From: Anagrus nilaparvatae
Lineage: Eukaryota > Arthropoda > Insecta > Hymenoptera > Mymaridae
Direction of reading: 5' to 3'
DNA length: 64,000 nt
Assembly: GCA_022575985.1 (NCBI GenBank)
Contig: JAKSXM010000272.1
Location: forward strand, 20,332,501-20,396,500
Below the pieces are notes generated by a model. It searched no databases. It saw nothing but the letters and a program-made list of their open reading frames with translations, and was not told the DNA's origin. The position numbers and the translations under genes are program-made. Below, one piece after another: positions 22,035-32,864 of this stretch. Each line of letters opens with the position of its first letter. Position 1 is the stretch's first letter.

Positions 22035-22410
22035 GGGCCCAAGTTGGACTGAACGTCGCAGAAATCTGTCCGAAATATATCTTTTTTCAAAACTGCAAAA
22101 CTAAAAATGCGTACTCTCAGCCAATTTTAGCCTCCTAAGTCGAATCCTTGATTTTTTGGGGAAAAATATTTACTTCTTAGGTGCTTGTAGGACATTTCCC
22201 GCAAAATTCGATTCCAGAGTTCAAAATTTAATTCGAAATGCGCATGCGCAAGTAATTACGTTTTTATCATTACAATTTTCAGCTTCAGAAAAAGAAATGT
22301 GTAATCTCGATTTTCACCTACTTAGGCTTAGGTTTTTAGTTTTGAAACCTATTTTCATCCCCCTAAAAAAACCCGTATGGGATATGCTTATCTGAATGTT
22401 CCAGATCAAA
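22035..22410. repeat. Dispersed repeat, also present inverted near 51700-52330
   Basis: The segment CAGCCAATTTTAGCCTCC at about 22116 reappears in reverse complement at about 52213-52235 (GGAGGCTAAAAATTGGGCTG), with further weak similarity around it. The 79-codon ORF at 22156 lies in the repeat and is not treated as a gene. Confidence 0.4.
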
Positions 22411-22727
22411 AAATGATACTTTTCAAATTACTATTTTTTTAATTTTTTATACATTTGATCACTTCTTTCTAGATTATTCTCAAAATGTCTAACTACTTAT
22501 TAACATATACATTTTTTATTAAAAACAACCGCAAAAAATAAACCCTAAAAACTGCAATTAATACTTTATAAAGGATCATATTTTTGACACCAGAAACATC
22601 CTGAATAACGAACAAAGTTTCTAGTAAAATCTCAACTATAGGTATATAAAAATCTACAAAAACTAATACAAAACTACAGAAGTACAAAAAATAGTAATTT
22701 AATTATAATCGACAATATTTATTTTAC

Positions 22728-23245
22728 TCAAGTCAAAACGCGGTTTAGGGTGTTTTTTCTACTGGCGGCATGAGATTTGCTCTACTATATGTTTTTTGGG
22801 TCACTGATCACGAAAATCGGGGTCTTTTCCGGGAGATATTGTCGAAACACCCTTAAATTTGCAAAAACTACCCCCAAAAGGGGGTTTTTTGATATATTAG
22901 GAAACTGAGTTTCTAGATTTAGCCAAGAATTGGCCCAAGAGGGTTTTTTGGGTCGCTGAACAAGAATTTGAGGTAATTTTTTATAAATTATCAATATTTC
23001 ACCCTTAAATTAGCAAAAACTACCCCTAAAAGGGTTGTTTTTGTTATTTTCGCAATTTGAGCGACCAAATTAAGTCCATCAGGATATTTTGGGTCGCTAA
23101 TCAAGGATTTGGGAGAATTTTTTCTGAATAATTAATACTTCACTCTTAAATTAGCAAAAACAACCCTGAAGGACTTAATTTGGTCGCTCAAAGTGCGGAA
23201 ATACCCTTTTTTTTTAGGGAAGCAGGCGATCGAAACTTCCATTAG
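22728..23245. repeat. Modular GGGTCGCTGATC repeat, three tandem modules (copy 2)
   Basis: Three units of about 140 bp start near 22793, 22945 and 23085, each with TTTTTTGGGTCGCTGA or a close variant, then CCCTTAAATTWGCAAAAAC and a small hairpin. The final part inverts (GACTTAATTTGGTCGCTCAA). It ends beside GGGAAGCAGGCGATCG. Confidence 0.8.
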
Positions 23246-23249
23246 TCTA

Positions 23250-24430
23250 CTACGTACAATTTGACCAAATCACTAGGGATTTGGTCAAATCACGGATTTC
23301 TCTACTTCCCTACGACATATATATACAAAGACTCGTACAAAGATCAAACCCTGGGTCTTGGATTTTACATAGTTTTTCATAGAAAACAATAAACATCAAG
23401 AATGATCTTCAGAAATATTTATATAATAAAAAGTGTTTTGAGGTAACTGTGAGAATACTCAATAAAAATTTTTCTCGAAAGAGAAATTACTTTTGAATAA
23501 CTAATTTCCCCTTCTCTTTTGAAAAATTTCGAATCTACCCGATCGGAAAAGATACTCTTGTATTACTCGTATTTCAATCTTGACTTCACTTTTATCTCAT
23601 TTATTTTTTATAAAAATGTTTAAGCAAAATCATAAACATATCTTTAATTGCCAGTATCTTATAAAAAAACTCGCGAGTTCCTCGCGCGAGAAAAAAAAAA
23701 GATTTTTTTAGTTACTCCAGAAAAAAAAAATTTAATGTTTCGCTCTTTCCTATTTATAAAGAGTAATTAAAAATAATGAATACAACGCAAAAAAAAATTT
23801 ACATAAAAATTTTTATTTGATATATTTTTTTTTTATGTTTTATAATTCTTAAAATAAATTTTTTTTTATAAAAAATTCTCTTTTAATATAATATAGATAA
23901 AATGAATTTTTTATCATATATTTTTTTAATATAACAAACATCTTTTCATATATAAACTAAAAGCACAGTTCAAATTATTGATTCGAAAAAGATACAATAA
24001 TAAAAAATATGTGTAATAATAATAAAATATCGTTTTTATCTTCAAATATGATTCTTCCATATTTGCTTTGATCATTTCTTTTCAAATAAAATTTTATAAA
24101 TAAGATTTTAAGTTCTTAGAAAAATATTGTTGACACTAAAATTTATCCATACATTAAATATATTTAATTTATGATGTTTTTTGTCTTTTGTATTTGTGTA
24201 TTATATTAACTTTATATAGAAATTGGCGCCTAAATGTCGACTTTGTCGCCTTTTACAACTAAAAGTATTATTATTATTATTTTATTATTTCAAAGAAAAA
24301 ATAAAATCTTATGAATATTGATGAATAATCAAATCGAATATACTTTTTGTTTATTTTAAAAAATTCTAAGAAATTCAAAGGAATGTGTTTCTTTAGGATA
24401 TCGTTTTATAAAAATTTAGGTATCATTTAT
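23250..24430. other. AT-rich DNA, no gene seen
   Basis: Low-complexity A/T runs. The palindromic CTCGCGAGTTCCTCGCGCGAG at about 23670-23690 is a short self-complementary GC patch of unknown meaning. Confidence 0.5.
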
Positions 24431-24438
24431 CAAGAATA

Positions 24439-24804
24439 ATGTTTATTTTACGTTCCAAGAATTTGAATAATAATAAAAATAACGGTAAAAACGTGGGAAA
24501 AAAATTTGAAGACATAATAAATGTCAGCATGAGATCAAATTCAAGCAGTATCATACTTATATATACCATATCTCATCTGCAGACATCAGCAGCTGCTAAA
24601 CAAGATTTGGTTAAAAATAGATATATTCATGAGATTACAGTTAAAAAATACAGATTTATAAGATTATATTGTGAGCTTGAATGTAGAAGGACAGACATAC
24701 TATATGTAATTTGTGCCAGTTTCATTGTTGATCTTTGCTTGAAGACTATCATACGCAGTTCTTTAGGAATCCTTGAATTAACCTCTCATGGTAAAGATCT
24801 CTAG
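24439..24804 (+). CDS. ORF of 121 codons, unknown, weak support
   Basis: ATG to TAG with an Asn/Lys-rich first third and a protein-like remainder (KYRFIRLYCELECRRTDIL, then ASFIVDLCLKTIIRSS). No splice sites or domain are evident. The following 150 bp also has a less AT-rich, possibly coding composition, so this may be a remnant of a longer gene or transposon. Confidence 0.25.
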   Translation: MFILRSKNLNNNKNNGKNVGKKFEDIINVSMRSNSSSIILIYTISHLQTSAAAKQDLVKNRYIHEITVKKYRFIRLYCELECRRTDILYVICASFIVDLCLKTIIRSSLGILELTSHGKDL

Positions 24805-25323
24805 CGGTCGACTTGATGATTGTAGAATGTGCCTTATAAGCCCATATCAGCCTTATGCACTTTCTTCAATTATCCGAAATTCTCTTGTGGTAAAGCAAAG
24901 AATCTTGGGAAGAACCATAAATTTGTCTGCCGCATATCTGCTTACACGAACCTACACAATAAGCTAAATCTTGTTGAATTTCTTAATTAAATACACGTAC
25001 ACGAACACGAACACTAAGGTATTTAGTTGAAGTATATATTATGTGCTCTTTTATTTTCTTGAGTTTAAACAATACAGTTTTGTGTTTTTTTGCTTTCGTT
25101 TTGGTGAAAATAAAAACCAAATTTTACATAAGCGTTCGTACTTTTCCAGAACAGAAAAAAATTACTTTATTTACAGAGAAAAATAACTTTATACTTATCT
25201 TGTCGATGTATCAGCTCCCACCCGGCCAGTATAGTTTCTGAAACGTTTCTCAAGAAATGAGTGACCCCAGTTTATAGCCCAAAAGACAAGAGCTAAAACC
25301 AAGGATAGAATATATACTTTAAT

Positions 25324-25515
25324 TTATTGTACAAGCAGTTGATGCACGAGTGAGCGAATGTTGATGGCATCATGAAAAAATCGAACCTTACTGTTTTGTG
25401 ACATAATTTTAAGTACATATGGATTTTTATCAAAAGCAGAAATAATGAAGATCTGAGTATTGGGATTTGAGGGCTTAACAATAATGGCTATGACAAAGGT
25501 GTTATGTTTTATCAT
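25324..25515 (-). pseudogene. Possible coding remnant on the minus strand, 63 codons
   Basis: ATG 25515 to TAA with coherent sequence (VIAIIVKPSNPNTQIFIIS, then FFHDAINIRSLVHQLLVQ). No family recognised. The overlapping ORF at 25293-25481 in another frame is Leu/Phe-rich and looks like its shadow. Confidence 0.3.
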
Positions 25516-25589
25516 TTTTTATCGGCGTTAGCTCCTGGATAGTGGAGTATATCTGCGGAAAAGAAATAACAACTCTATTATTTTTTTAC

Positions 25590-27048
25590 ACTAGGGGGCA
25601 AGCCCCCTGCGCGCTAAAGCGCGCCAACCCCCTCAGATCATATTTCATGTTTAATCGAAATAAAACTGTGGTTTAATTCACAAATAAAAACAATTGTACA
25701 GTGAGATGTCAATTTCAAATAATGAACTTTTTTCATAATTTTTATAAACTTATTTTCAAAATTTATCTCAAGAAAAAAATATTGCTGAACCCATTTCATC
25801 ACTCAAAATAAATTTTTCTTTTGTTCTGGACGGCGAAATTTTTTAGTAGGATGACGAAATACTCGAATTAATTTTCATATATTTTGTGTTGCATGTACAA
25901 ATATAATTTATTTTCTATTACTCTAAACATTTTTCATTAAAATGTATAATTATTTTTACAGTTTATATTATTATAAATTAAAAAATTAATATTTACAGTT
26001 GTCTACAAATTTGTATACAGCGCGCCGCTAACACTACAGAGCATCAATGAAACGACCAAATAGATTAAGATGACGAAATTTTTAGGAGATTGTATAATAA
26101 AATAATTTATGTATTTCTTATTTCCGTATTTTTTACACAAAATTTTATTAATAATTAAGTATTTTAAAAGATAATAAAAATTAGAACTAATGAAATAAAT
26201 AATGAAAAAATCAACGCAACCAATCACTACCCGAATAAATTAGACAAAAAATTATGTCACATGAGTTTTTTAGAGATAGAAATTTACCTCAAGAAAAAAA
26301 TATTTCATGTCGCGTCTGAATGAAAATACTAATTACTATCCCTCGAAATAAATTTTTCTTTTGTCCTGGACGGCGAAATTTTACGCTTGGATGACGAAAT
26401 ACTCGAATAAGTTTTCATATCGGTGCTACGCACCTCGGGCCAGAACCCTTTTCATCCCTCGACATTAATTTTTCTTTTGTCCTGGACAGCGAAATTTTAT
26501 AATAGGATGACGAAATACTCGAATGAGTTTTCATATTTTATTTATGTCGCATCTACAGTTGTAGTGTTTTATTATAGTTTAAACATTTTTTAATTAAAAT
26601 TTATCATTATTTTAACAGTTTATAATAATAAATTAAAAAATTAATATTTAAAATTGTTTAACAAATTTTTTATACAGGGCGCGGCTGATACTACAGAGCA
26701 AAAATGAATCGATTAATAAGATAAAATCGAAGACGAAATTTTTAGAAGATTGTATAATAAAATGAGAAAATTATTATATTTCTTATTTATATTTAATTAT
26801 AATGAAAAATACAAAATTTTATTAATAATTAATTATTTTAAAAGATTATTATTTAATTATTTTAAAAGATTAAATAATAAATTAAATAACGCGCGAGAGT
26901 ATATGTGACAGAGAACTTCTTGTATTCTATACCGCTAGCACCCAATAAAAAATATAATTCACGCGCATGACAAAATCAACGCGACCAATCAAAACACGAA
27001 TAAAGCGAGGAACAGATCGAGACTCAAGCCTATTATTTAATAATAGAT
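25590..27048 (-). mobile_element. Non-autonomous Helitron-like element
   Basis: Read on the minus strand, the 3' end is a GCGCGCTTTAGCGCGC hairpin, then GGGGGCTTGCCCCC immediately followed by TAGT, as in Helitron or Helentron 3' ends. The other end carries TATTATTTAATAATAG, a subterminal inverted repeat, followed by AT. Inside, a block with TTTTTCTTTTGTYCTGGACG and GGATGACGAAATACTCGAAT occurs three times (near 25810, 26340 and 26460). CGACCAATCA/CGCAACCAATC motifs occur twice. There is no Rep/helicase ORF, so it depends on other copies. The exact ends are uncertain. Confidence 0.6.
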
Positions 27049-27234
27049 ATATAATTTATTACAAAGCTGAAACTGAGCTAAGAAAACTGGAGGAGACGCA
27101 AGGCTGCATGTCGATGTTGGCTTAGTGGTGTCCAGTAACCGATTGATCCTGAAAGCGGAAATTCAGAGGGTTTATAAAGGCTGCTCTGGCAACGCCTTTT
27201 TTCTCCTTTCTCCGGTTTGGACGAATCATGTTAT

Positions 27235-27365
27235 AGGGAGAGGGTTAGAGAAAGAATTTTATTTCAGGGTCGATTTAGGGTGAGTACATAGGAAGGGTGA
27301 GAGGAAAGATTTTTATTGCTTAGGGTTAGTATAGATAGAGGGTGATATGAAAGAAAGTTTTACTA
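27235..27365. repeat. Degenerate tandem repeat, about 60-bp unit
   Basis: Three imperfect units with AGGGTTAGAGAAAGAATTTT, AGGGTGAGAGGAAAGATTTT and AGGGTGATATGAAAGAAAG. They sit in an otherwise GC-richer stretch (27060-27370) whose origin I cannot name. Confidence 0.5.
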
Positions 27366-27967
27366 CTTGTTATATTTATTACCAAGGGGTTGAAATTTTA
27401 TACTTTGTGTATTCCTGACAATATAAACAAGAAATATACAATATTCTTTGGTATAAAATACATTATTAATTAAACATATGGTAATGGTAGACATTCTTAA
27501 GTGGCTCGTAGAAATTTTTATTTTGCCAAATTCGAAAGTTTAAATTAAAATTTTTTTTTCTTTTTAAAGGACAATATTGGCGGCCTCTCAAAATTGTAAT
27601 ATAAGTCTTTATTCCGCTAGTAAAAAAAAATTAATACATTGTACTAGATGTTTAAAACTGACGAGGGCTATTTAGCCGTAAATCCAACAGAGTCAAGTAG
27701 AGTTGAGAGACTATAGAAAATGTTGCAGCTGCCATATATTTCCGACCTTTACTATTTTTTTCTAGCTCATGTAATTCAACAAAATATCAATAACCAATCA
27801 GAAATAGCTTTAGGCATGATGTCCAAAAATAAGTGGCCCTAACTGTTTATAAAATAAATAAACTGGGTTATTATTTCAATGTACTATTTTTTTAGACTGC
27901 GACTCGGAAGCACGTATTTTCCGGACGCTACGGGAGGTAATTTACGTATGATTTGGGCCGTTCTTTA

Positions 27968-28105
27968 GGGACTCTCTACAATTGGCCGTATAGCCACGTT
28001 TTACCGATGCGTCGATGTGCAGTAAAATTTTTGTAGTGTAAAATTTTCTACTGCGCAACGTAGCGTATAAACGCACCCGTCTTACGGCCAATTGTAGACA
28101 GTCCC
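27968..28105. mobile_element. PIF/Harbinger-type MITE 1, TTA target site
   Basis: A 138-bp element with terminal inverted repeats GGGACTCTCTACAATTGGCC and GGCCAATTGTAGACAGTCCC, flanked by TTA on both sides. The 3-bp TTA duplication and GGG start fit the PIF/Harbinger (Tourist) class. No coding capacity. Confidence 0.8.
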
Positions 28106-28108
28106 TTA

Positions 28109-28245
28109 GGGACATTCTACAATCAACCGTTTAACGCGTGCGGAGTTGCGCAGTAAGTAATGCGCAGCACGTAAGGCCTTGCGTAGCTGCGCATTACTTA
28201 CTGCGCAACTCCGCACGCGTAAGACGGTTGATTGTAGAATGTCCC
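28109..28245. mobile_element. PIF/Harbinger-type MITE 2, directly adjacent
   Basis: A 137-bp element with ends GGGACATTCTACAATCAACC and GGTTGATTGTAGAATGTCCC, nearly palindromic throughout (GCGCAGTAAGTAATGCGCAG facing its complement). It shares the central TTA (28106-28108) with MITE 1 and is followed by TTA 28246-28248. The tandem arrangement implies a second insertion into the TTA beside the first. Confidence 0.8.
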
Positions 28246-28320
28246 TTACTTTTCTGGACGCAAGCCGTAAATTTACTATATTTCTAGTTGACTGGCGCTG
28301 TTACCTTACAGACCTTTAAA

Positions 28321-28480
28321 GGCCTACACACAGCTTCATGCTCGCGGTTCATAGTCCATGATTTCTTATATGTGTTGCTAATACGTATATGTAGAACGTT
28401 ACAAACACATATTTAAAAACTAGTTGTACGCATGCGTGTTCATGGACTATGAACTGTGAGCATGGAGCTGTGTGTAGGCC
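28321..28480. mobile_element. MITE with GGCCTACACACAGC ends
   Basis: A 160-bp element with roughly 45-bp inverted ends: GGCCTACACACAGCTTCATG on the left and CATGGAGCTGTGTGTAGGCC on the right, flanked by TTAAA at 28316-28320 and 28481-28485. The superfamily is uncertain. The flanks could also be read as a TTAA-type site, but the right-left phase fits the 5-bp TTAAA best. Confidence 0.75.
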
Positions 28481-28730
28481 TTAAATATCAAGTTAAAGTA
28501 AGTAGTGTATACTTTCAAAGGTTGTACAATTTTTGGATGGAAAATGTATGCAACTTCAAGGGCCATGCAAGTTTTTAATGCATTGCCAAGAACTTAATTA
28601 TAAAAACGAAATTATTCATTTCAAAACACCGCACCGTGTATTATACCGTGCTCCTTGCCTCATTACTTTTGACTGTATATCGGACCTGCTTGGACACATA
28701 GCAGCTATAGTAATAAAAATTTATCCAATA

Positions 28731-29690
28731 CCCTGCCAACATGAATATACCGAATTGTCCTGACTAAACTACAAAAAAGGCTGTTTCGTATTTTGTAAAA
28801 TACTAAACAGCGTTATTAGTATTTTATAAAATTTTCATGAACTCACACGCGTTTACAAAATACTAAACATGGTCGTTTGTATTTTTAAAACTACCATCGA
28901 CCTAACATAATAATTTTACGCAGAGTCGGCAACTGAAACTTATTTTGTAAACTACTAAACGAGGCTAATTTAATATTTTTAAGGAAAATATACACAGTGT
29001 ATATGAAATAATTATATAAAGTGCGATTGTTATTATTATTTTATAATTATTTATAAATTATAATAAGCCAACCATCTATAATAACCCAACAATCATTTCT
29101 ATTAAATGACACGTCAAGCATTACACAAACATAACCTAAAGAAGTGGTCTAAAAAAAATTACACGTAATGCATGATACCAACATAACCTAAGGAAGTGGT
29201 CTATAAAAAAAATGAGACGACAAGCCTTACACTGGTATATTTTTTTCTTATAGACCACTTCCTTAGGTTATGTTAGTGTAAAAACGCCTATTGCGGGCAA
29301 CTGGACCATTTTTGCTAATAAACTGTATTTGAAAAAATAGAAATGATTGTTGGCTTATTATAATTTATAAATAATTATAAAATAATAGAAACAATCGCAC
29401 TTTATATAATTATTTCATATAAACTGTGTATATTTTCCTTAAAAATATTAAATTAGCCTCGTTTAGTAGTTTACAAAATACGTTTCAGTTGCCGACTCTG
29501 CGTAAAATTATTATGTTAGGTCGATGGTAGTTTTAAAAATACAAACGACCATGTTTAGTATTTTGTAAACGCGTGTGAGTTCATGAAAATTTTATAAAAT
29601 ACTAATAACGCTGTTTAGTATTTTACAAAATACGAAACAGCCTTTTTTGTAGTTTAGTCAGGACAATTCGGTATATTCATGTTGGCAGGG
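28731..29690. mobile_element. 960-bp foldback palindrome with TA flanks
   Basis: The left arm 28731-29103 starts CCCTGCCAACATGAATATAC and the right arm 29337-29690 ends in its complement. The arms are near-identical, with small differences such as a partial duplication near 29070-29095. TA lies on both sides, consistent with a TA-targeting DNA transposon. The loop contains three copies of ATAACCTAARGAAGTGGTCT, two direct and one inverted. No transposase ORF. The minus and plus ORFs crossing it are by-products. Confidence 0.85.
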
Positions 29691-30452
29691 TATACATCTG
29701 TAGTTTGAGTTTGAGGGTTTGAGGGTCCCAGTCATATGAAGACTTCTTGAGAGAATCCTCGGCCTTTAAGTCCTCGCCGTTAAGAAAGGAAATTGAGAGA
29801 GAATTAGTGCCTTATGCAAATGCACATTTTTGCACTTATCAGAACATGTAGGCAGTACGGTTTTTAGCCGTACAGTAGCAAGTAACTTGAGTTATTTGTT
29901 ATGTTAATTTAATCATTGCGTTAAATTTAGCTAACAAATTGTTCTTTAGTCCAGGCTTATATAAACTTTGGGAATCATTTTACTTGCGAGAAAATTTTTA
30001 TTGCAAAATTGATGGTGTATGAAGCTCCTGATGTTTTCTACCAATTTTCGACGAAAAATTCTAAGTACAGCCCAATTTACAGCTTTTTAAAAAACGAGTT
30101 CTTTATAATTGTTACAGAATTATAATTATATTCAGATGACACTATATACAAAAATTATATATTTTAAAATACTTTCTCATCGAGTTTCTCACGTGTATAA
30201 CAAAATTAAGATTCAAATTTTTAAAAAGAAACAGTTGTTATTATGACACACTATAGGCATATTAAAAAATTTAAAATTTCTTTTTTATTTCAAAATAGTT
30301 CTGGCTTATTTAACACAGCTTTATAATGAACTTAATAACAGAAGTCATAATATATAAAAAAAAAATTGTTATCTTTTGGTTACCTTGGAGATTTTTAAAA
30401 TAAAAAAAGTATTTATAATTTTAAAGCTGATTTGTGTTCATTAAATATCATA

Positions 30453-30638
30453 ATGGATTGTTTGGAAGAGTTACTAGAAGATTATAAAAATTTAAAAAAC
30501 GAATTAGAAATATTTAATATTGAAAAAGAATATAGCAAAATAAAAGTTAAAAAATTACGAAAAAAATTATTAAAATTACCAAATAATTCTTTGAATATAA
30601 TTAAAGATCATAAAAATAAAAAATCAATACTCAAAAAG
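30453..30638 (+). CDS. Candidate first coding exon of a host gene, coiled-coil
   Basis: ATG 30453 (preceded by TTAAATATCATA) opens 62 codons ending LKK at a donor (AAAAAG then GTATTT). The encoded segment is a charged Leu-rich heptad-type helix (CLEELLEDYKNLKNELEIF) with a Lys-rich end, probably a coiled coil. The exon length is an exact multiple of three, so it ends in phase 0. The next exon in phase with a good acceptor is at 57640, about 27 kb away, so the pair may belong to one gene with a transposon-filled intron. Without further exons this is tentative. Protein family unknown. Confidence 0.45.
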
Positions 30639-30820
30639 GTATTTATTATTTTATTATAGCAAAAATTTATTATTTTTTTTACTAGAGGTTAAGTTAATTC
30701 TTGTCATTTTTAATAAATATGAATTTTAAGTAATTTTTTTCATTTTAAAAAAGGTACATATTATGCTAAAAAAAAAATTTGTATATCTGAAAAATAAATT
30801 TTAGTTGTTTTTGCACTGTC

Positions 30821-31293
30821 AGTACTCTAGTAAAATCGCAGTTTAGAGTGTTTAATTACTGGCCGTCACGAGCTTTGGTCTGCTAGGGTTTTTTGGGTCG
30901 ACGATCACGAATTTCGTCCTGTCTACTAAAATTCACCCTTAAATTAGCAAAAACTACTATAAAAGAGGTATTTTTTATGTACTTCACGTTTTTACAAATT
31001 TATGGGTAAATTGCCTAAAGTTTTTAGTAAGTAGGACCCTGGAATTCATGATCAGCAACCCAATAAACCCATGGGAACTAAACCTGGACACTAAAAGCGC
31101 GAAAATAGGTATTTTTGTTTAGCCTAAAAGGCTTGCTAAAAGGGGTAATATTTGCTAATGTAAAGGTGAAATATTAATTTTTCATAAAAAAAATCCCCAA
31201 AATTTGTGATCAGCGACCCAAAAAACCTATATTAGACCAAAGCTCATGACTACCGGCAACTAAACACCCTAAACCACGATTTACTGGAGTACA
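30821..31293. mobile_element. Inverted-repeat member of the GGGTCGCTGATC family (copy 3)
   Basis: The left end has GTACTCTAGTAAAATCGCAG and the right end GATTTACTGGAGTAC. Inside, GAGCTTTGGTCTGCTAGG faces CCAAAGCTC, and TTTTTTGGGTCGACGATCAC faces GTGATCAGCGACCC. It shows that the modular repeats are parts of a TIR element with internal modules. Confidence 0.75.
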
Positions 31294-31299
31294 AGTTGA

Positions 31300-32310
31300 T
31301 CAATTCAATTTAACGTGAATTATTTTAAATTTAAATTAATTTTCTATTTAAGTTCTAATTTTCATTGCAATGAAATTTTCCATCAAAACAAGCGAAATTC
31401 AAGCAAAGTATCTAAAAGTGTAGGAACCATTTGAAATAAAAAATTATTTCTAAAAAAACCTAAATTGTCGTTAACTTGTCAATACTTTAAACAAATATTA
31501 CATAAAATAGAAAAATTTAACAAGTTTAGTGAACTCTAATAAACTCATATCAGAAATAAACTTTAAAACTCAATAGATAAAAAAAAGAAAATTTTTTTTT
31601 TTTTAATTTATGGCTATTTTTAAAAAAGATTAAAAAAAATGAATTTTTATTTTATTTAAAAAAAAGTTTAAATATTTTATTACAATAATATTTGATCAAA
31701 TTAATAAAAAAATTATATTTACATTAATTTAATTAAAAAGATTTTGATTAAGTTAAAAAATTCGTTTAATATTTAGTATGGAATATATAATATGAAAAAA
31801 AAGTGATAATATGCCAAATGTAAAGGTTTACTTTGATCGCATTTGGTAAATTATTTCGAACTAATATTTAAATTTTAGATTATTAAATTTATTGCAAATG
31901 ATAAGTAAAACATAATCCAGCTTAATAATAATTTTTATGATAAAACTATTAATGCTGAGATTAATGCTTGTTTTTCATTAATAATAATATTTTAATTTAT
32001 TTTCTAAAAGGTAGAATCGAAACGTATAGAGAAAAATTATCACAGATTTAATGATTAATCTTATTTAAAAAAGTACACACATTTTTGAAGACCTTGGTAT
32101 CTTAAAATTTGGGCATGTTGTGTTTCAAATTTTTTATAGATTCACCCAAAAAAACACGTGTTTCAGTTTTAAACTAACATCTGCTTAACATAGCTCAGTT
32201 TTTTCATTTTGATATTGCATCCGAGTCGAATTATGGCGATTTAACATGCATAGTTTGAACTTTTTTATTATAAATATGTAACGGCTATTACCCAGCTGTT
32301 TATCATATTT
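31300..32310. other. AT-rich DNA, no gene seen
   Basis: No supported ORF or repeat. Fits an intron or intergenic stretch. Confidence 0.5.
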
Positions 32311-32312
32311 TC

Positions 32313-32860
32313 CCTGTAAAAAACAACTCCGGTGATTTTCGACAAAATTGGTAAATTTACGAAAATTTAGTAAATTTTAAAAAAATTTTAAATTTTTCGA
32401 CAAAAATCGGAAATTTACTAATGTTTGTAAATTTGCGAAAAAATAGTATATTAACGATTTATTTTTTCGTAAATTTTCGACAAAATCGTAAATAATCATA
32501 AATCTAAAAAAAATTTAGCGAAAAAAAAAGTATTCATCTTTTATCATGTTGTAAAATAAAAAAACATAATTTATGACTCTAAATGGTTTGCTATGCGTTT
32601 TTAGGTACAAAAAATATGGCTTGTAATTTCTTGTAATTTTAACTGTTTGTCGCGAATTTCCGATTAAAATTTGCAATTTTTTCACAAAAATCGTAAAATC
32701 ACGACATAGTTGTAAATTTACGATTTTGTCGAAAATTTACGACAAAATAAATCGTTAATTTACTATTTTTTCGCAAATTTACAAGTATTAGTAAAAATTT
32801 ACTAAATTTTCGTAAATTCACCAATTTTGTCGTAAAATCACCGGATTTGTTTTTTACAGT
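32313..32860. mobile_element. TIR element with CTGTAAAAAACAA ends
   Basis: The left end CCTGTAAAAAACAACTCCGG faces right end CCGGATTTGTTTTTTACAG. Both arms continue with GGTGATTTT and repeated GTAAATTTACGAAAATTTAG-type motifs for about 160 bp. The loop is AT-rich. The arms consist of short degenerate TTTACGA units, unlike the other families here. A relative may lie at 43673-44110. Confidence 0.75.
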
Positions 32861-32864
32861 GATT

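Larger units (their letters stand above)
27895..28275. mobile_element. Fragment of the ATTTGGGCC palindrome family, interrupted by two MITEs
   Basis: 27895-27967 ends GATTTGGGCCGTTCTTTA and resumes at 28249 with CTTTTCTGGACGCAAGCC. Joined across one TTA this matches, as reverse complement, the uninterrupted family copy near 61440-61490 (CCAGAAAAGTAAAGAATGGC). The paralogue therefore gives the empty site of the insertions. Confidence 0.7.

Noticed and set aside
28533..28763. 76-codon ORF entering the large palindrome
   Set aside because: Its stop lies inside the palindrome arm and no exon signals support it.
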